Shown here: positions 6,317 to 12,185 of the stretch, one piece after another
Position numbering within the stretch: position 1 is the stretch's first letter
Layout: every line of letters starts with the position of its first letter
Assembly (NCBI GenBank): GCA_031266495.1
Contig: JAISAX010000156.1
Coordinates: 1-12,185, forward strand
Direction of reading: 5' to 3'
Source: Opitutaceae bacterium
GTDB taxonomy: Bacteria; Verrucomicrobiota; Verrucomicrobiae; Opitutales; Opitutaceae
Length of the DNA: 12,185 nucleotides
Made by a program: the position numbers and the translations under genes
The notes under the pieces: model-generated
Told to the model about the DNA's origin: nothing
Seen by the model: the letters and a program-made list of their open reading frames with translations, nothing else
The model's database searches: none

Positions 6317-7099
6317 TCAGTTTTTTCCGTGGCGACGACGGCGCATTCCCCACGCGGCAAGCATCATCGCCGCGCCGGCCAGAAGCGCGGTCGTTGTCGG
6401 TTCCGGAACGACGGCTGCGGTGGTGTATCCGGAGATACGGACATCATCGAAGCGGACGATATGGTTGAAGGCCAGAGTACCTTCGGACTGCACGTAAGCG
6501 TAGAGGCGGAAGGTAACCTCTTCGGCAAGGCCGGAGAAGGCCACCCCCGATGTGCCGGTGGTGAGTGTGGCGTTTTTGGTGGAGGTTCCGGTTCCTTCGT
6601 TTTTCGGGGTGGTAACCGTAACCGTGGCGATGGTGCTCGTGTAGTTGTCCGCGCTGGACCGCAGAAATGCGGTGACGGTCAGATCCGGGAGGCCGGCGCC
6701 CACATCGCCCTGCACTTTCAGCGCCACCTCGGTCAATGTCAGCGTGTTTCCGTCGGTCGGCGCGATTGCGAACGTAAAGTATTTGTCCAGCGCCACAGCC
6801 GCCGCTTCGTCGATGCTGGCGTCGCCTGTTCCAACGAGCAGGTTGGTGGCTCCGCCTGAAGTTTTGGCGCGCGAGAACCAGTTGTTGGCACTGGTTGAAT
6901 ACGCATTCAGGTTGTTTGTTTCGAATCCGGGGGCGAATCCGATCGTGGAGGAGACCGAGTAGGTGCCGTCCTTCGCGGTCTTCGTCTGATTATTGTCATA
7001 CCGGACCAATTCCGATGGCGAGGCGGCCCGGGCGAGAGGCGACAGGACGGCAAGACTGATGCCGAGCGTCAATGTGATGTGTTTCATCGTGGTTTTCAT
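6317..7099 (-). CDS. PEP-CTERM sorting domain protein, surface/secreted
   Basis: The 260-residue product has a signal peptide (MKTTMKHITLTLGISLAVLS, cleavage likely after PLARA at 25). A Ser/Thr/Asn-rich middle of probable beta-sandwich type follows, carrying NNLNAYSTSANNWFSRA and TVTAFLRSSADNYTST-like stretches. It ends with a canonical PEP-CTERM tail: VPEP at about 231-234, a hydrophobic segment of ~18 residues, then RRRRH at the C-terminus. In known systems such tails are cut by exosortase, which attaches or exports the protein; no exosortase gene is in this window. The middle resembles carbohydrate-binding or adhesin-like beta domains only in composition; I recognise no family. A longer open frame reaches 7324, but its extra N-terminus is poly-Pro encoded by the G-tracts and lacks protein character, so ATG 7099 is chosen. 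The gene lies between the pseudopilin and the lyase and is closely linked to the lyase (5 bp). Confidence 0.88.
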   Translation of the reverse strand: MKTTMKHITLTLGISLAVLSPLARAASPSELVRYDNNQTKTAKDGTYSVSSTIGFAPGFETNNLNAYSTSANNWFSRAKTSGGATNLLVGTGDASIDEAAAVALDKYFTFAIAPTDGNTLTLTEVALKVQGDVGAGLPDLTVTAFLRSSADNYTSTIATVTVTTPKNEGTGTSTKNATLTTGTSGVAFSGLAEEVTFRLYAYVQSEGTLAFNHIVRFDDVRISGYTTAAVVPEPTTTALLAGAAMMLAAWGMRRRRHGKN

Positions 7100-7160
7100 G
7101 GATGGATATGTCGGATTTTTTGTTTTATATTTCTGGATACATCTGGCGAAAAATAACCGG
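7100..7160 (-). promoter_or_regulatory. Possible promoter of the PEP-CTERM/lyase pair
   Basis: On the - strand an AT-rich patch contains TATAAA (complement of 7124-7129), about 24 bp before the ATG, in a setting ATATAAAACAAAAAAT. The best -35 position only offers T-rich sequence (TTTTCG at 7147-7152, 17-bp spacing), so the match is partial. Together with the G-tract gap behind it, this suggests that the PEP-CTERM and lyase genes can be transcribed on their own. Confidence 0.3.
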
Positions 7161-7191
7161 ACGGAGGGAGGAGGTGGTGGTGTGTGCGTCT

Positions 7192-7218
7192 GGGGGGGGG
7201 GGGGGGGGGGGGGGGGGG
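7192..7218. repeat. Homopolymer run of 27 G
   Basis: Twenty-seven uninterrupted G bases on the + strand (C27 on the coding strand of the operon) lie about 95-120 bp upstream of the PEP-CTERM start, behind its possible promoter. The preceding 30 bases are also G-rich (GGAGGGAGGAGGTGGTGG). Such tracts change length by slippage and can form G-quadruplexes. True length may differ from that shown. Confidence 0.92.
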
Positions 7219-7220
7219 AT

Positions 7221-7299
7221 TTGAATTGTGTAAACTGACATAATCCGGTGGGGGGGGGTGAGGGAGAGAATTGAATTATGGATAAAGTCATAATGCCGG
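7221..7299. repeat. Diverged direct repeat flanking a G9 run
   Basis: Copy 1 (7221-7248) starts TTGAATTGTG and ends CATAATCCGG. Copy 2 (7271-7299) starts TTGAATTATG and ends CATAATGCCGG. They match at about 22 of 28 positions with one gap and are 50 bp apart. Nine G (7250-7258) lie between them, and the G27 run ends two bases before copy 1. Copy 2 overlaps the stop codon of the pseudopilin gene (7288-7290). The layout G-tract/repeat/G-tract/repeat suggests an old tandem duplication. Confidence 0.6.
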
Positions 7300-8019
7300 A
7301 GCGTCGGTGTCGTGTTTGAGCCATTTGCCCGCCGTCGTGTCGTCCCGGGCGGTCAGCAGGGGAGGCGTTCCGAACGAGGCCACATGACCGTCGAGGAAGA
7401 GGAGATTGGTTTTGTTGCTGTTGTGCCGGAGGGCGATTTTGCCATCGGAGGTGGCACTCGCGGGGTCGTGCCAGAATTGATAATCGTGGAAGCCGTGGGA
7501 TTTTTTGTTTTCGCGGATTTCAATGATATAAACTTTGCGGGAAGGCGTGTTGAAATCGGACAATCTGTAGGGAACCGCCTTGTCCTCGGTGGCGGCCTGG
7601 TTTCCGCTGGCCGTGGCGTCAAAGGTGTGAAACGACATTGCGTAATGAGAGATGTTGTAAGCGGGGTCGGAAACATCGGGATCGAAGGACGTGACGGACG
7701 GGCAAACCCAAACCGTTCCCATGCGGCGGACTCTGTGGTTTGCGAGATAGGGGTCAAAACGCGCCTCCCAACGCGGGGCCATTCCGTAGTTGGACTGGTA
7801 ATTCAGCTTATCCCTGTTGTCGGCCTGATAGAGCGCGGAGGCGACGCCGAATTGCCGCATGTTTGACATGCACTGCGCCGCTTTCGCGGATTCGCGAACG
7901 CGACCGACCACCGGGATGATGATCGCCGCCAGAATGCCGATGATGGCAATCACGGTGAGCAGTTCGACCAGCGTGAAGCCGCGTCTGGCGCGGCGGCGAA
8001 TGTTGGGCAGGGGTTTCAT
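7288..8019 (-). CDS. Type II secretion/type IV pilin-like pseudopilin (H-x9-DG type)
   Basis: The 243-residue product starts with a positive leader (KPLPNIRRRARRG) and a textbook class III signal: cleavage after Gly14, then FTLVELLTVIAIIGILAAII, with Glu19 as the conserved Glu5 of the mature protein. Residues 15-37 form the membrane-spanning helix. The soluble part has a Cys pair region (C50, C106) and near the end RHNSNKTNLLFLDGHV (about 198-213), the H-x9-DG motif seen in the large pseudopilin families of Verrucomicrobiota, Planctomycetota and Lentisphaerota. It is assumed to be processed by a prepilin peptidase encoded elsewhere and inserted in the membrane or a pseudopilus. Its place behind a GH42 gene and before a lyase suggests a role in handling or sensing polysaccharide at the cell surface, which is inference. 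ATG 8019 is the only sensible start; no Shine-Dalgarno is seen. Confidence 0.9.
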   Translation of the reverse strand: MKPLPNIRRRARRGFTLVELLTVIAIIGILAAIIIPVVGRVRESAKAAQCMSNMRQFGVASALYQADNRDKLNYQSNYGMAPRWEARFDPYLANHRVRRMGTVWVCPSVTSFDPDVSDPAYNISHYAMSFHTFDATASGNQAATEDKAVPYRLSDFNTPSRKVYIIEIRENKKSHGFHDYQFWHDPASATSDGKIALRHNSNKTNLLFLDGHVASFGTPPLLTARDDTTAGKWLKHDTDAPAL

Positions 8020-8258
8020 GTTCTGTCAGGGATTATGAGATACGAAATGCGAATCGGGTGCGGATGATGTGGTTGTCGGGATGGCAGGTTGAAGTCCGGA
8101 TGAAAGCAGGGCTTCCGGAACGGTCCCAGTTTTTATCGAAAAACCGTCCGCCCGGCAGCCGGGCCGCGAGGGGAAACCGCCCGCCCGGGGCCGCGAAAAC
8201 GCACAGGGTTGATACGCGAAATGAATGACAAAACGGGTCGGCGTAACTTCAGGGGAAT
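8020..8258 (-). other. Intergenic gap between glycosidase and pseudopilin genes
   Basis: 239 bp with no convincing gene; an open - strand frame here has no protein character (Pro/Ser/Arg-rich, no motif). It holds a GC-rich dyad GCCCGG-CAG-CCGGGC (8152-8166) and TCCGGA twice (8095-8100, 8114-8119). GAAGTCCG at 8091-8098 resembles the TTAAGTCCG in the AraC/GH42 divergent region. The length would allow a separate promoter for the pseudopilin gene, but no good -35/-10 pair was found. Confidence 0.35.
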
Positions 8259-10454
8259 TCATTTTTGAGCGGATGGTATGCGGATGTCAGTTGATCCGCC
8301 GGCAGTCAGGACGCCCCACCCCCACGCCTTCAGGTGGACGCGGAGGCTCCCGCCGCCGCCGCCAGCAGCGGGATGTTCGACGGATTCGTCAGCGGCGGAT
8401 TTCCCCAGCAGACTGACGGTTTCCTGGCCGGGGAATTTCAGCCCGAAGGAGGCCGGCTGGTCGTCCATGTTGAGGACAAAAACCAGCCGCCGTCCGTCGG
8501 GGAGTTTCCGGAAATAAACATGCAGGTTCTGGCACGCGCGGGGCGTGATGTCGCCGGAAAACTCCCAGGCCGGAGAGATGCCGGATTTTTCGAGCTGGCC
8601 GAGCAGTTCGGCGCGGAGGTTTTCACCCTCCCCGAACGGGATGACGGGATTCACCGACGAGCCGGGAACCGGAACAAGCTGGTAGGGGAGAAAAACAAGC
8701 GAACCGTAAAGGACGGCGCGCCCTTTCCCGAAACCGTGGCTGACCACGGCGGGTTCGCCATCGGAAAAACGCTGTTCGACCGTCGCCCCGCACACCTCGA
8801 TCCTGGCCTTGAAATCGAAGGCGGGGAGTTTTCCACAACAGGGTTCGTAAAGTTTTTCGAGATCCCACACCCGGACGCCGAAGAGATCGATCATGCCGCC
8901 CGGCGTATTCACATAATGGATGCCGTTCATGTTCTTGGTCGCGAACGGAGACTCGGCGACCAGGGCGCCGCCATTTTCCACGAACTGCCGGAGCACTCCG
9001 GCCATCGCCGGATCGACGTAGGGACGGAAGGGAATGAACAGCACTCGGGTCTCCGCCAGGTCGCCTTCGAGCACTTGCCTGGCGTTGCAGATGCGGGCCT
9101 GGATGCCGATATGGCGAAGCGCGTTGTGGAGATTGTTGGTCGCCTCGACATAGCGCCACCGGTAGCCCTCCGCGATTGCGTGCGGATGACAGTCGCCGGA
9201 GCAAAGAATCGCGACCCCGGATTTTTGTTCGGTGTGGGCAAGGAACAGGCCGGCGTGGCGATTCAGGAACGCGGCAAGTTTTCCGAATTCGCGGGCGCGG
9301 TCGGTGAGCCGTCCGTCCCAGCCGACCATGTTGAATTCGCCGGCCTGCGCATCGGAAACGCGGCTGCGGTAGAGCCAGCGGAGGAGGGCGCGCGCGCCAT
9401 GCGCGACAAAAAGCATGTCGCGGGCGTTCATGACACGCGGCGAATAGGTGCGCGGCGCCATGTCATGCACCCAGCTTACAGGACCGGCCTCGGTTTCGAC
9501 GACCCAGAAGCCTTCGGGGTCGCGACGGTGCGGACGGAAACCCGTCGCGATTTGCGGGACGTGCTGGCGGGTCGTGAAATCGTAGGGCGGAAAATCCCCC
9601 GTGCGTTTCGCCTGGGCGTGGATGGTGTAGATGCTCGTGCCGAGGATGTCCTCGTCGCCAAAGATGTCGGCATCGCAAGGGCCGCACATGTGCGAAAGCA
9701 CGGGCGTCGCCGTATCCACTTCCCGGATCCAGTTGCGGACGAGGGTGAACTTGTTTTTCCGGTTGTCGGCGGTGAACCTCTGCCAGTCGAGCCAGGGGAT
9801 GTAGCCTCCGGTCTCAAAGCTGGCCTGCGGCTGCGGGAAAACGTCGTCCCAGGTGCGGAAACAAACGGGGAACTCGGTGCTCCATGCGGCGGCGAGATTG
9901 GCGGGATTTTTGTATTTGTTTTCCAACCACAGGCGGTATTCGCGCAGGGTGTCCTTGCAGTAGCATTCGGAAAGTCTCGGTTCGTTCCAGCCCGACCAGG
10001 CGAGCAGCGACGGATGATCCTTGTACCGGGCGACGGAGGACTGGATGAATTCCCTGGCGAGTGCCTGATAACGGGGACTGTCGTAACAGAGCTTGAAACG
10101 GTTGGAGCGGAGTTCGTCCGGCGAATCGGGCGCGGGTTTGAGGAGAGTGCAATGTTCGTCGTAAACGAGCCAGCGCGGGGCATAGATGGCCTGGAGATTG
10201 GTGAAGGTGCCTCCGATGTTGACGATCACCCGAAGGTGGTGACGTGCGGCAAGTTCGAATACGCAGTCGATGCGCGAGTAGTCGCGCTGGCCGCGGCTCT
10301 TCTCCACGCGGTCCTGGCAGATGAAGAGGCGCAGGGTGTTGAACCCGAGGCCGGCGAAGCGGCGGATGTCGTCCGGCCATTCGGAAATGTCCACTTCGGT
10401 GGCCTTGGGCAGGGGAGCATAGGTGGCTCCGATCGGAAAAAACGCGGATGGCAT
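8259..10454 (-). CDS. GH42-like beta-galactosidase-type glycoside hydrolase
   Basis: This 731-residue protein is a retaining glycosidase of the GH42 type, a family that mostly removes galactose (some members arabinose or related sugars) from oligosaccharides. The N-terminal TIM barrel begins at once with FFPIGATYAPLP and GFNTLRLFICQD. The acid/base Glu is E158 in SGWNEPRLSECYCKD; the Cys pair following the NE motif (YCKD region) recalls the zinc-site neighbourhood of GH42. The nucleophile is probably E320 in GFWVVETEAGPVSW, which matches GH42 W-x-x-E-x-x-x-GPVNW. From about 400 on there is a Rossmann-like part with VENGGALVAESPFATKN (about 492-508), like the GH42 trimerisation domain, then a C-terminal beta domain. 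No signal peptide is present, so it should act in the cytoplasm on imported sugars. It is the first gene of the - strand group and is divergent from the AraC regulator. The exact sugar specificity is open. Confidence 0.88.
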   Translation of the reverse strand: MPSAFFPIGATYAPLPKATEVDISEWPDDIRRFAGLGFNTLRLFICQDRVEKSRGQRDYSRIDCVFELAARHHLRVIVNIGGTFTNLQAIYAPRWLVYDEHCTLLKPAPDSPDELRSNRFKLCYDSPRYQALAREFIQSSVARYKDHPSLLAWSGWNEPRLSECYCKDTLREYRLWLENKYKNPANLAAAWSTEFPVCFRTWDDVFPQPQASFETGGYIPWLDWQRFTADNRKNKFTLVRNWIREVDTATPVLSHMCGPCDADIFGDEDILGTSIYTIHAQAKRTGDFPPYDFTTRQHVPQIATGFRPHRRDPEGFWVVETEAGPVSWVHDMAPRTYSPRVMNARDMLFVAHGARALLRWLYRSRVSDAQAGEFNMVGWDGRLTDRAREFGKLAAFLNRHAGLFLAHTEQKSGVAILCSGDCHPHAIAEGYRWRYVEATNNLHNALRHIGIQARICNARQVLEGDLAETRVLFIPFRPYVDPAMAGVLRQFVENGGALVAESPFATKNMNGIHYVNTPGGMIDLFGVRVWDLEKLYEPCCGKLPAFDFKARIEVCGATVEQRFSDGEPAVVSHGFGKGRAVLYGSLVFLPYQLVPVPGSSVNPVIPFGEGENLRAELLGQLEKSGISPAWEFSGDITPRACQNLHVYFRKLPDGRRLVFVLNMDDQPASFGLKFPGQETVSLLGKSAADESVEHPAAGGGGGSLRVHLKAWGWGVLTAGGSTDIRIPSAQK

Positions 10455-10575
10455 GTCGGTGGCGGGTCGGGATTGCGGACGGGCTGACGGGGGAACGGAC
10501 GGTGGGGACTTTTTGCCGGAAAGGAGACATTGAAGGCTTTAAGTCCGTGGATAAAAAGTTAAGAAATGTGCGCGT
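10455..10575. promoter_or_regulatory. Divergent promoter region between GH42 and AraC genes, with an inverted repeat
   Basis: This 121-bp gap must hold the start signals of both genes. GGACTTTTTGCC (10506-10517) and GGCTTTAAGTCC (10535-10546) form an inverted repeat in which 9 of 12 positions pair, with a 17-bp spacer. That suits a dimeric AraC-type regulator. ACTTTTT and AAAAAGT (10508-10514, 10553-10559) add a second inverted pair. For the AraC gene, TTGAAG (10530-10535) and TAAAAA (10552-10557) are spaced 16 bp and could be -35/-10. No clear hexamers were found for GH42. In-frame TAA at 10552 fixes the AraC start downstream. Confidence 0.45.
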
Positions 10576-11448
10576 ATGCAGGACTATGATGCTCCGCCGG
10601 ATCTCACCGGTGAATCGTACTGGGATTCCCTCCGGATATCCCTGACCCGTTTTTTCGAAGGGCCTCCCATCGGGAGGCATGGCACCTTTCACGGGGTTGT
10701 CCTGACGGTATTCAAGTTTCTGGAGGGCAGCGCGACATTGGTCAAAAACGGGGTCACGGTATCTGCCGGAAAAGGGGAATGGATGGTCTGTCATCCCGGC
10801 ATCCGGTTTCAGAATTTTTCCGATTCGGCCCGGATCCTTTCCATCCATCTGAAGGTGGAGTGCCCGGGGAACATGGCAATGTGGACGGGCGGCCCGGTGT
10901 TATCGTTTGCGGACAATGCCGGCTTGAACCGTTGCGTGAGGAGGATTCGCCAGTCGGCGATCATCAGGAAAATGGAGTCCGTCGGGAAGATATGCCCGCA
11001 GGGTCTTCTCGAAACGTTTGTGGAGGCGCTCGAATTGCATGAAGCGGTGTTTTTTTTCGTGCGGAGCCTGATGGATATCCTGGAGCCGCTGGGGATGCGT
11101 TATGAGGCGTTGCCGATTCGCGATGCGCGTGTGCGGGAGAGCCGTCATAAATTGGCGACGATGAGCCTTCGGGAGCCGTTCACGCGTCAGTGGCTGGCAT
11201 CGAAATACGGTCTGAGCGCCGCCCGGCTCGATCGTTTGTGGCGTAGTGAACTGGACATGACGCCTTCCCTGTTCTGGCATGAGCGACGGCTGCATGCGGC
11301 CAGCACATTGCTGTTGAGCCGTGACAATTCGATCAAGCAGGTGGCCTATGAGACGGGTTTCGGTTACCCGAGCCAGTTTTCCAACTGGTTTTCCGAATAC
11401 ATGGGAGAATCGCCGCGCACGTTCCGGGACCGGCATGAGTGGGATTAG
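10576..11448 (+). CDS. AraC-family transcriptional regulator
   Basis: The 290-residue product has an N-terminal cupin-like sensor part (about 30-110, including KFLEGSATLVKNGVTVSAGKGEWMV split around the Gly-rich turn and HPGIRFQNFSDS) and a C-terminal AraC DNA-binding domain (about 185-285). The first helix-turn-helix is in FTRQWLASKYGLSAARLDRL (about 202-221). The second is in NSIKQVAYETGFGYPSQFSN (about 251-270), followed by the usual F-x-x-x-x-G-x-SPRTFR end. The DMTPSLFWHERRL segment is the linker typical of the family (usually P-x-x-Y-x-x-x-x-R). Divergent placement from the GH42 gene and the dyad between them suggest that it activates the glycosidase cluster in response to a sugar and may control itself. 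The ATG at 10576 is the only start, since a stop in the same frame lies 24 bp upstream; there is no Shine-Dalgarno. Confidence 0.93.
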   Translation: MQDYDAPPDLTGESYWDSLRISLTRFFEGPPIGRHGTFHGVVLTVFKFLEGSATLVKNGVTVSAGKGEWMVCHPGIRFQNFSDSARILSIHLKVECPGNMAMWTGGPVLSFADNAGLNRCVRRIRQSAIIRKMESVGKICPQGLLETFVEALELHEAVFFFVRSLMDILEPLGMRYEALPIRDARVRESRHKLATMSLREPFTRQWLASKYGLSAARLDRLWRSELDMTPSLFWHERRLHAASTLLLSRDNSIKQVAYETGFGYPSQFSNWFSEYMGESPRTFRDRHEWD

Positions 11449-11861
11449 TAGAACGTCGCAACAGCCCGGGAGTAATCGCTTGGGCGCATCTCAAAAACTG
11501 GACAGGTTCCGGAGTGGCAGTGGCGCGGGCGTCTCGCCCGCCGACGGCGAAGCCGCCGGATCCACGAATGTGGCGGGGCCGGATTCATGAGTGAAGTTTT
11601 CCGGGTGGGTTTCCGGGCATGTTTTTGGGATGGGTGTTCGCATGTGCGATGTTGGAATCATGAGGTCATGAGGTGTTGTTGGCGAAGTCGCGTTCGTGGT
11701 GTCGCATTGTGTGATGCGGAGTGCATTGGTTGGGGGGGGGCTGGTCGGTGTGCGGGGTTCGGCAGGTGCCGGGTTCAGGATCGCCAGATGGCTTGTCGGG
11801 GTGGTGCCAAGTGGCACGGTGAGGCAAGCGGAGTCGGGGGGGAGGGGACAGGTTGGCAAAT
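11449..11861. other. Non-coding gap between AraC and Rpn-like genes
   Basis: About 410 bp with no convincing gene. Open frames here are rich in Cys, Trp and Arg or in Pro and have no motif. It contains tandem GC hairpins (see 11525-11555), a doubled octamer CATGAGGT-CATGAGGT (11657-11672 region), a run of 9 G (11732-11740) and a perfect palindrome GTGCCA-AG-TGGCAC (11804-11817). The + strand is G-rich throughout. This could be decayed DNA or a repeat-rich spacer between convergent genes. Confidence 0.5.
11525..11555. repeat. Tandem small GC hairpins, REP-like
   Basis: GCGGGCG-TCT-CGCCCGC (11525-11541) is a perfect 7-bp stem with a 3-nt loop. It is followed directly by CGGC-GAA-GCCG (11545-11555), a 4-bp stem with a 3-nt loop. 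No T-run follows, so it is a poor intrinsic terminator for the AraC gene ending 77 bp upstream. The arrangement is like repetitive extragenic palindromes; only one copy is in this window, so its repeat status cannot be shown here. Confidence 0.5.
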
Positions 11862-11889
11862 AAAAAGCCCGCCGTGGTCGGGCGGGCTT
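11862..11889 (-). terminator. Rho-independent terminator for the Rpn-like gene
   Basis: On the - strand the sequence reads AAGCCCGCC, a 7-nt loop, GGCGGGCTT, then TTT: a perfect 9-bp GC-rich stem (11865-11873 with 11881-11889) running into a T5 stretch (complement of A 11862-11866). It lies 35 bp beyond the stop of the Rpn-like gene. This is the clearest classical terminator in the window. Confidence 0.9.
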
Positions 11890-11924
11890 GGAAGGAGGCA
11901 AATCCCTTGCGAGGGGAATGCGGG

Positions 11925-12185
11925 TTACAGGCTTTGCGTAAAATTTTCGATGCTGGTGCAAAGGACGGCGGCGCGATGCAATTGGCGAAGATGGTTGAGG
12001 TCGCTGATGCCTTTGATGGTTTCCTGTAAGCCTTCCGGAACTCGGTCAAAACGGGCCTCAAGGGCGCCGATGACGGCATTGTGCTGTTCTTCCAAGCGGC
12101 CCTTCTGGATGTAGCGTTGAGCGATGGTCATGGTGATGTGTTTGACGGTATCGGATTTGAAGTGGGCAATATTGGCCTCAAGATC
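11925..12185 (-). CDS. Rpn family / PD-(D/E)XK transposase-like protein, C-terminal part
   Basis: Eighty-seven C-terminal residues are present; the 5' part lies beyond the right edge. The frame reads straight from the edge (DLEANIAHFKSDTVKHITM) through QRYIQKGRLEEQHNAVIGAL and EARFDRVPEGLQETIKGISD to NHLRQLHRAAVLCTSIENF and a stop at 11925. The L-EARF-x-x-VPEGL and LR-x-LH-x-AA-x-x-x-SIE-F pattern is the C-terminal helical end common in Rpn-type (recombination-promoting nuclease, PD-(D/E)XK, transposase_31/DUF4351-like) proteins, often preceded by a GR-EEG helix as here. The catalytic N-terminal domain is not visible, so activity cannot be judged. Rpn proteins are present in many copies in some genomes and act on DNA in recombination-linked roles. 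An internal ATG at 12131 is unlikely to be the true start. A good terminator follows, and the gene faces the AraC gene. Confidence 0.7.
   Translation of the reverse strand, partial: DLEANIAHFKSDTVKHITMTIAQRYIQKGRLEEQHNAVIGALEARFDRVPEGLQETIKGISDLNHLRQLHRAAVLCTSIENFTQSL

Noticed and set aside
7100..7324. N-terminal extension of the PEP-CTERM gene with poly-Pro stretches
   Set aside because: The prolines come from the G-tracts read on the other strand; a proper signal peptide begins at the ATG at 7099.
8026..8262. A small - strand frame between the GH42 and pseudopilin genes
   Set aside because: Its Pro/Ser/Arg-rich composition has no domain or start signal; the stretch looks like a regulatory spacer.
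8334..10487. A 717-codon open frame on the + strand antisense to the GH42 gene
   Set aside because: It mirrors the GH42 gene codon by codon, has low-complexity composition and no motif. Long antisense frames are expected in high-GC genes with strong third-position bias.
11811..11827. Sigma-54-like TGGCAC element
   Set aside because: TGGCACG at 11812 is not followed by a TTGC element at the required spacing; GG and GC are one base too close, and no gene starts downstream on this strand.
11587..12114. A 175-codon + strand frame at the right end
   Set aside because: It is rich in Cys, Trp and Arg, has no motif, and overlaps the Rpn-like gene and its clear terminator on the other strand.
1..12185. 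CRISPR array, tRNA or rRNA genes
   Set aside because: No regularly spaced repeats, cloverleaf-like segments or rRNA-like sequence were seen on reading both strands.

Overview
This 12.2 kb window is GC-rich bacterial DNA. The gene content points to Verrucomicrobiota, most likely an Opitutaceae-like bacterium: a PEP-CTERM surface protein, a class-III-signal pseudopilin of the H-x9-DG type, a GH42-like glycosidase and an AraC regulator lie together, with no SusC/SusD pair. None of the eight complete gene starts has a convincing Shine-Dalgarno sequence. The phylum call is inference from gene content only; there is no rRNA in the window.

Left part (1-2660, + strand): the tail of an unidentified reading frame; leuB (3-isopropylmalate dehydrogenase), followed by a near-perfect 30-bp palindrome; then a DUF3800-family gene that is intact over 298 codons except for one in-frame TGA at codon 65, so it is called a pseudogene.

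Central part (2658-10454, all - strand, read right to left): a GH42-like beta-galactosidase-type glycosidase without a signal peptide; a type II secretion/type IV pilin-like pseudopilin; a PEP-CTERM protein; a secreted heparinase II/III-type polysaccharide lyase 5 bp behind it; a perfect hairpin with 32-bp arms; and a polysaccharide pyruvyl transferase-family protein with an unexpected N-terminal signal or anchor sequence. An AraC-family regulator (10576-11448, +) is divergent from the glycosidase across a 121-bp gap holding an inverted repeat. Together these look like a small carbohydrate-use locus. In the likely model the lyase cuts an acidic polysaccharide outside the cytoplasm, the glycosidase finishes oligosaccharides inside the cell, the pseudopilin and PEP-CTERM protein act at the surface, and the AraC protein senses a sugar.

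The gap between the pseudopilin and PEP-CTERM genes holds a run of 27 G, a second run of 9 G and a diverged direct repeat. It is the most unusual non-coding stretch and a candidate slippage-prone (phase-variable) site.

Right end (11449-12185): about 410 bp of non-coding DNA with small GC-rich hairpins, then a - strand rho-independent terminator and the C-terminal part of an Rpn/PD-(D/E)XK transposase-like protein cut by the window edge. No tRNA, rRNA or CRISPR array was seen.
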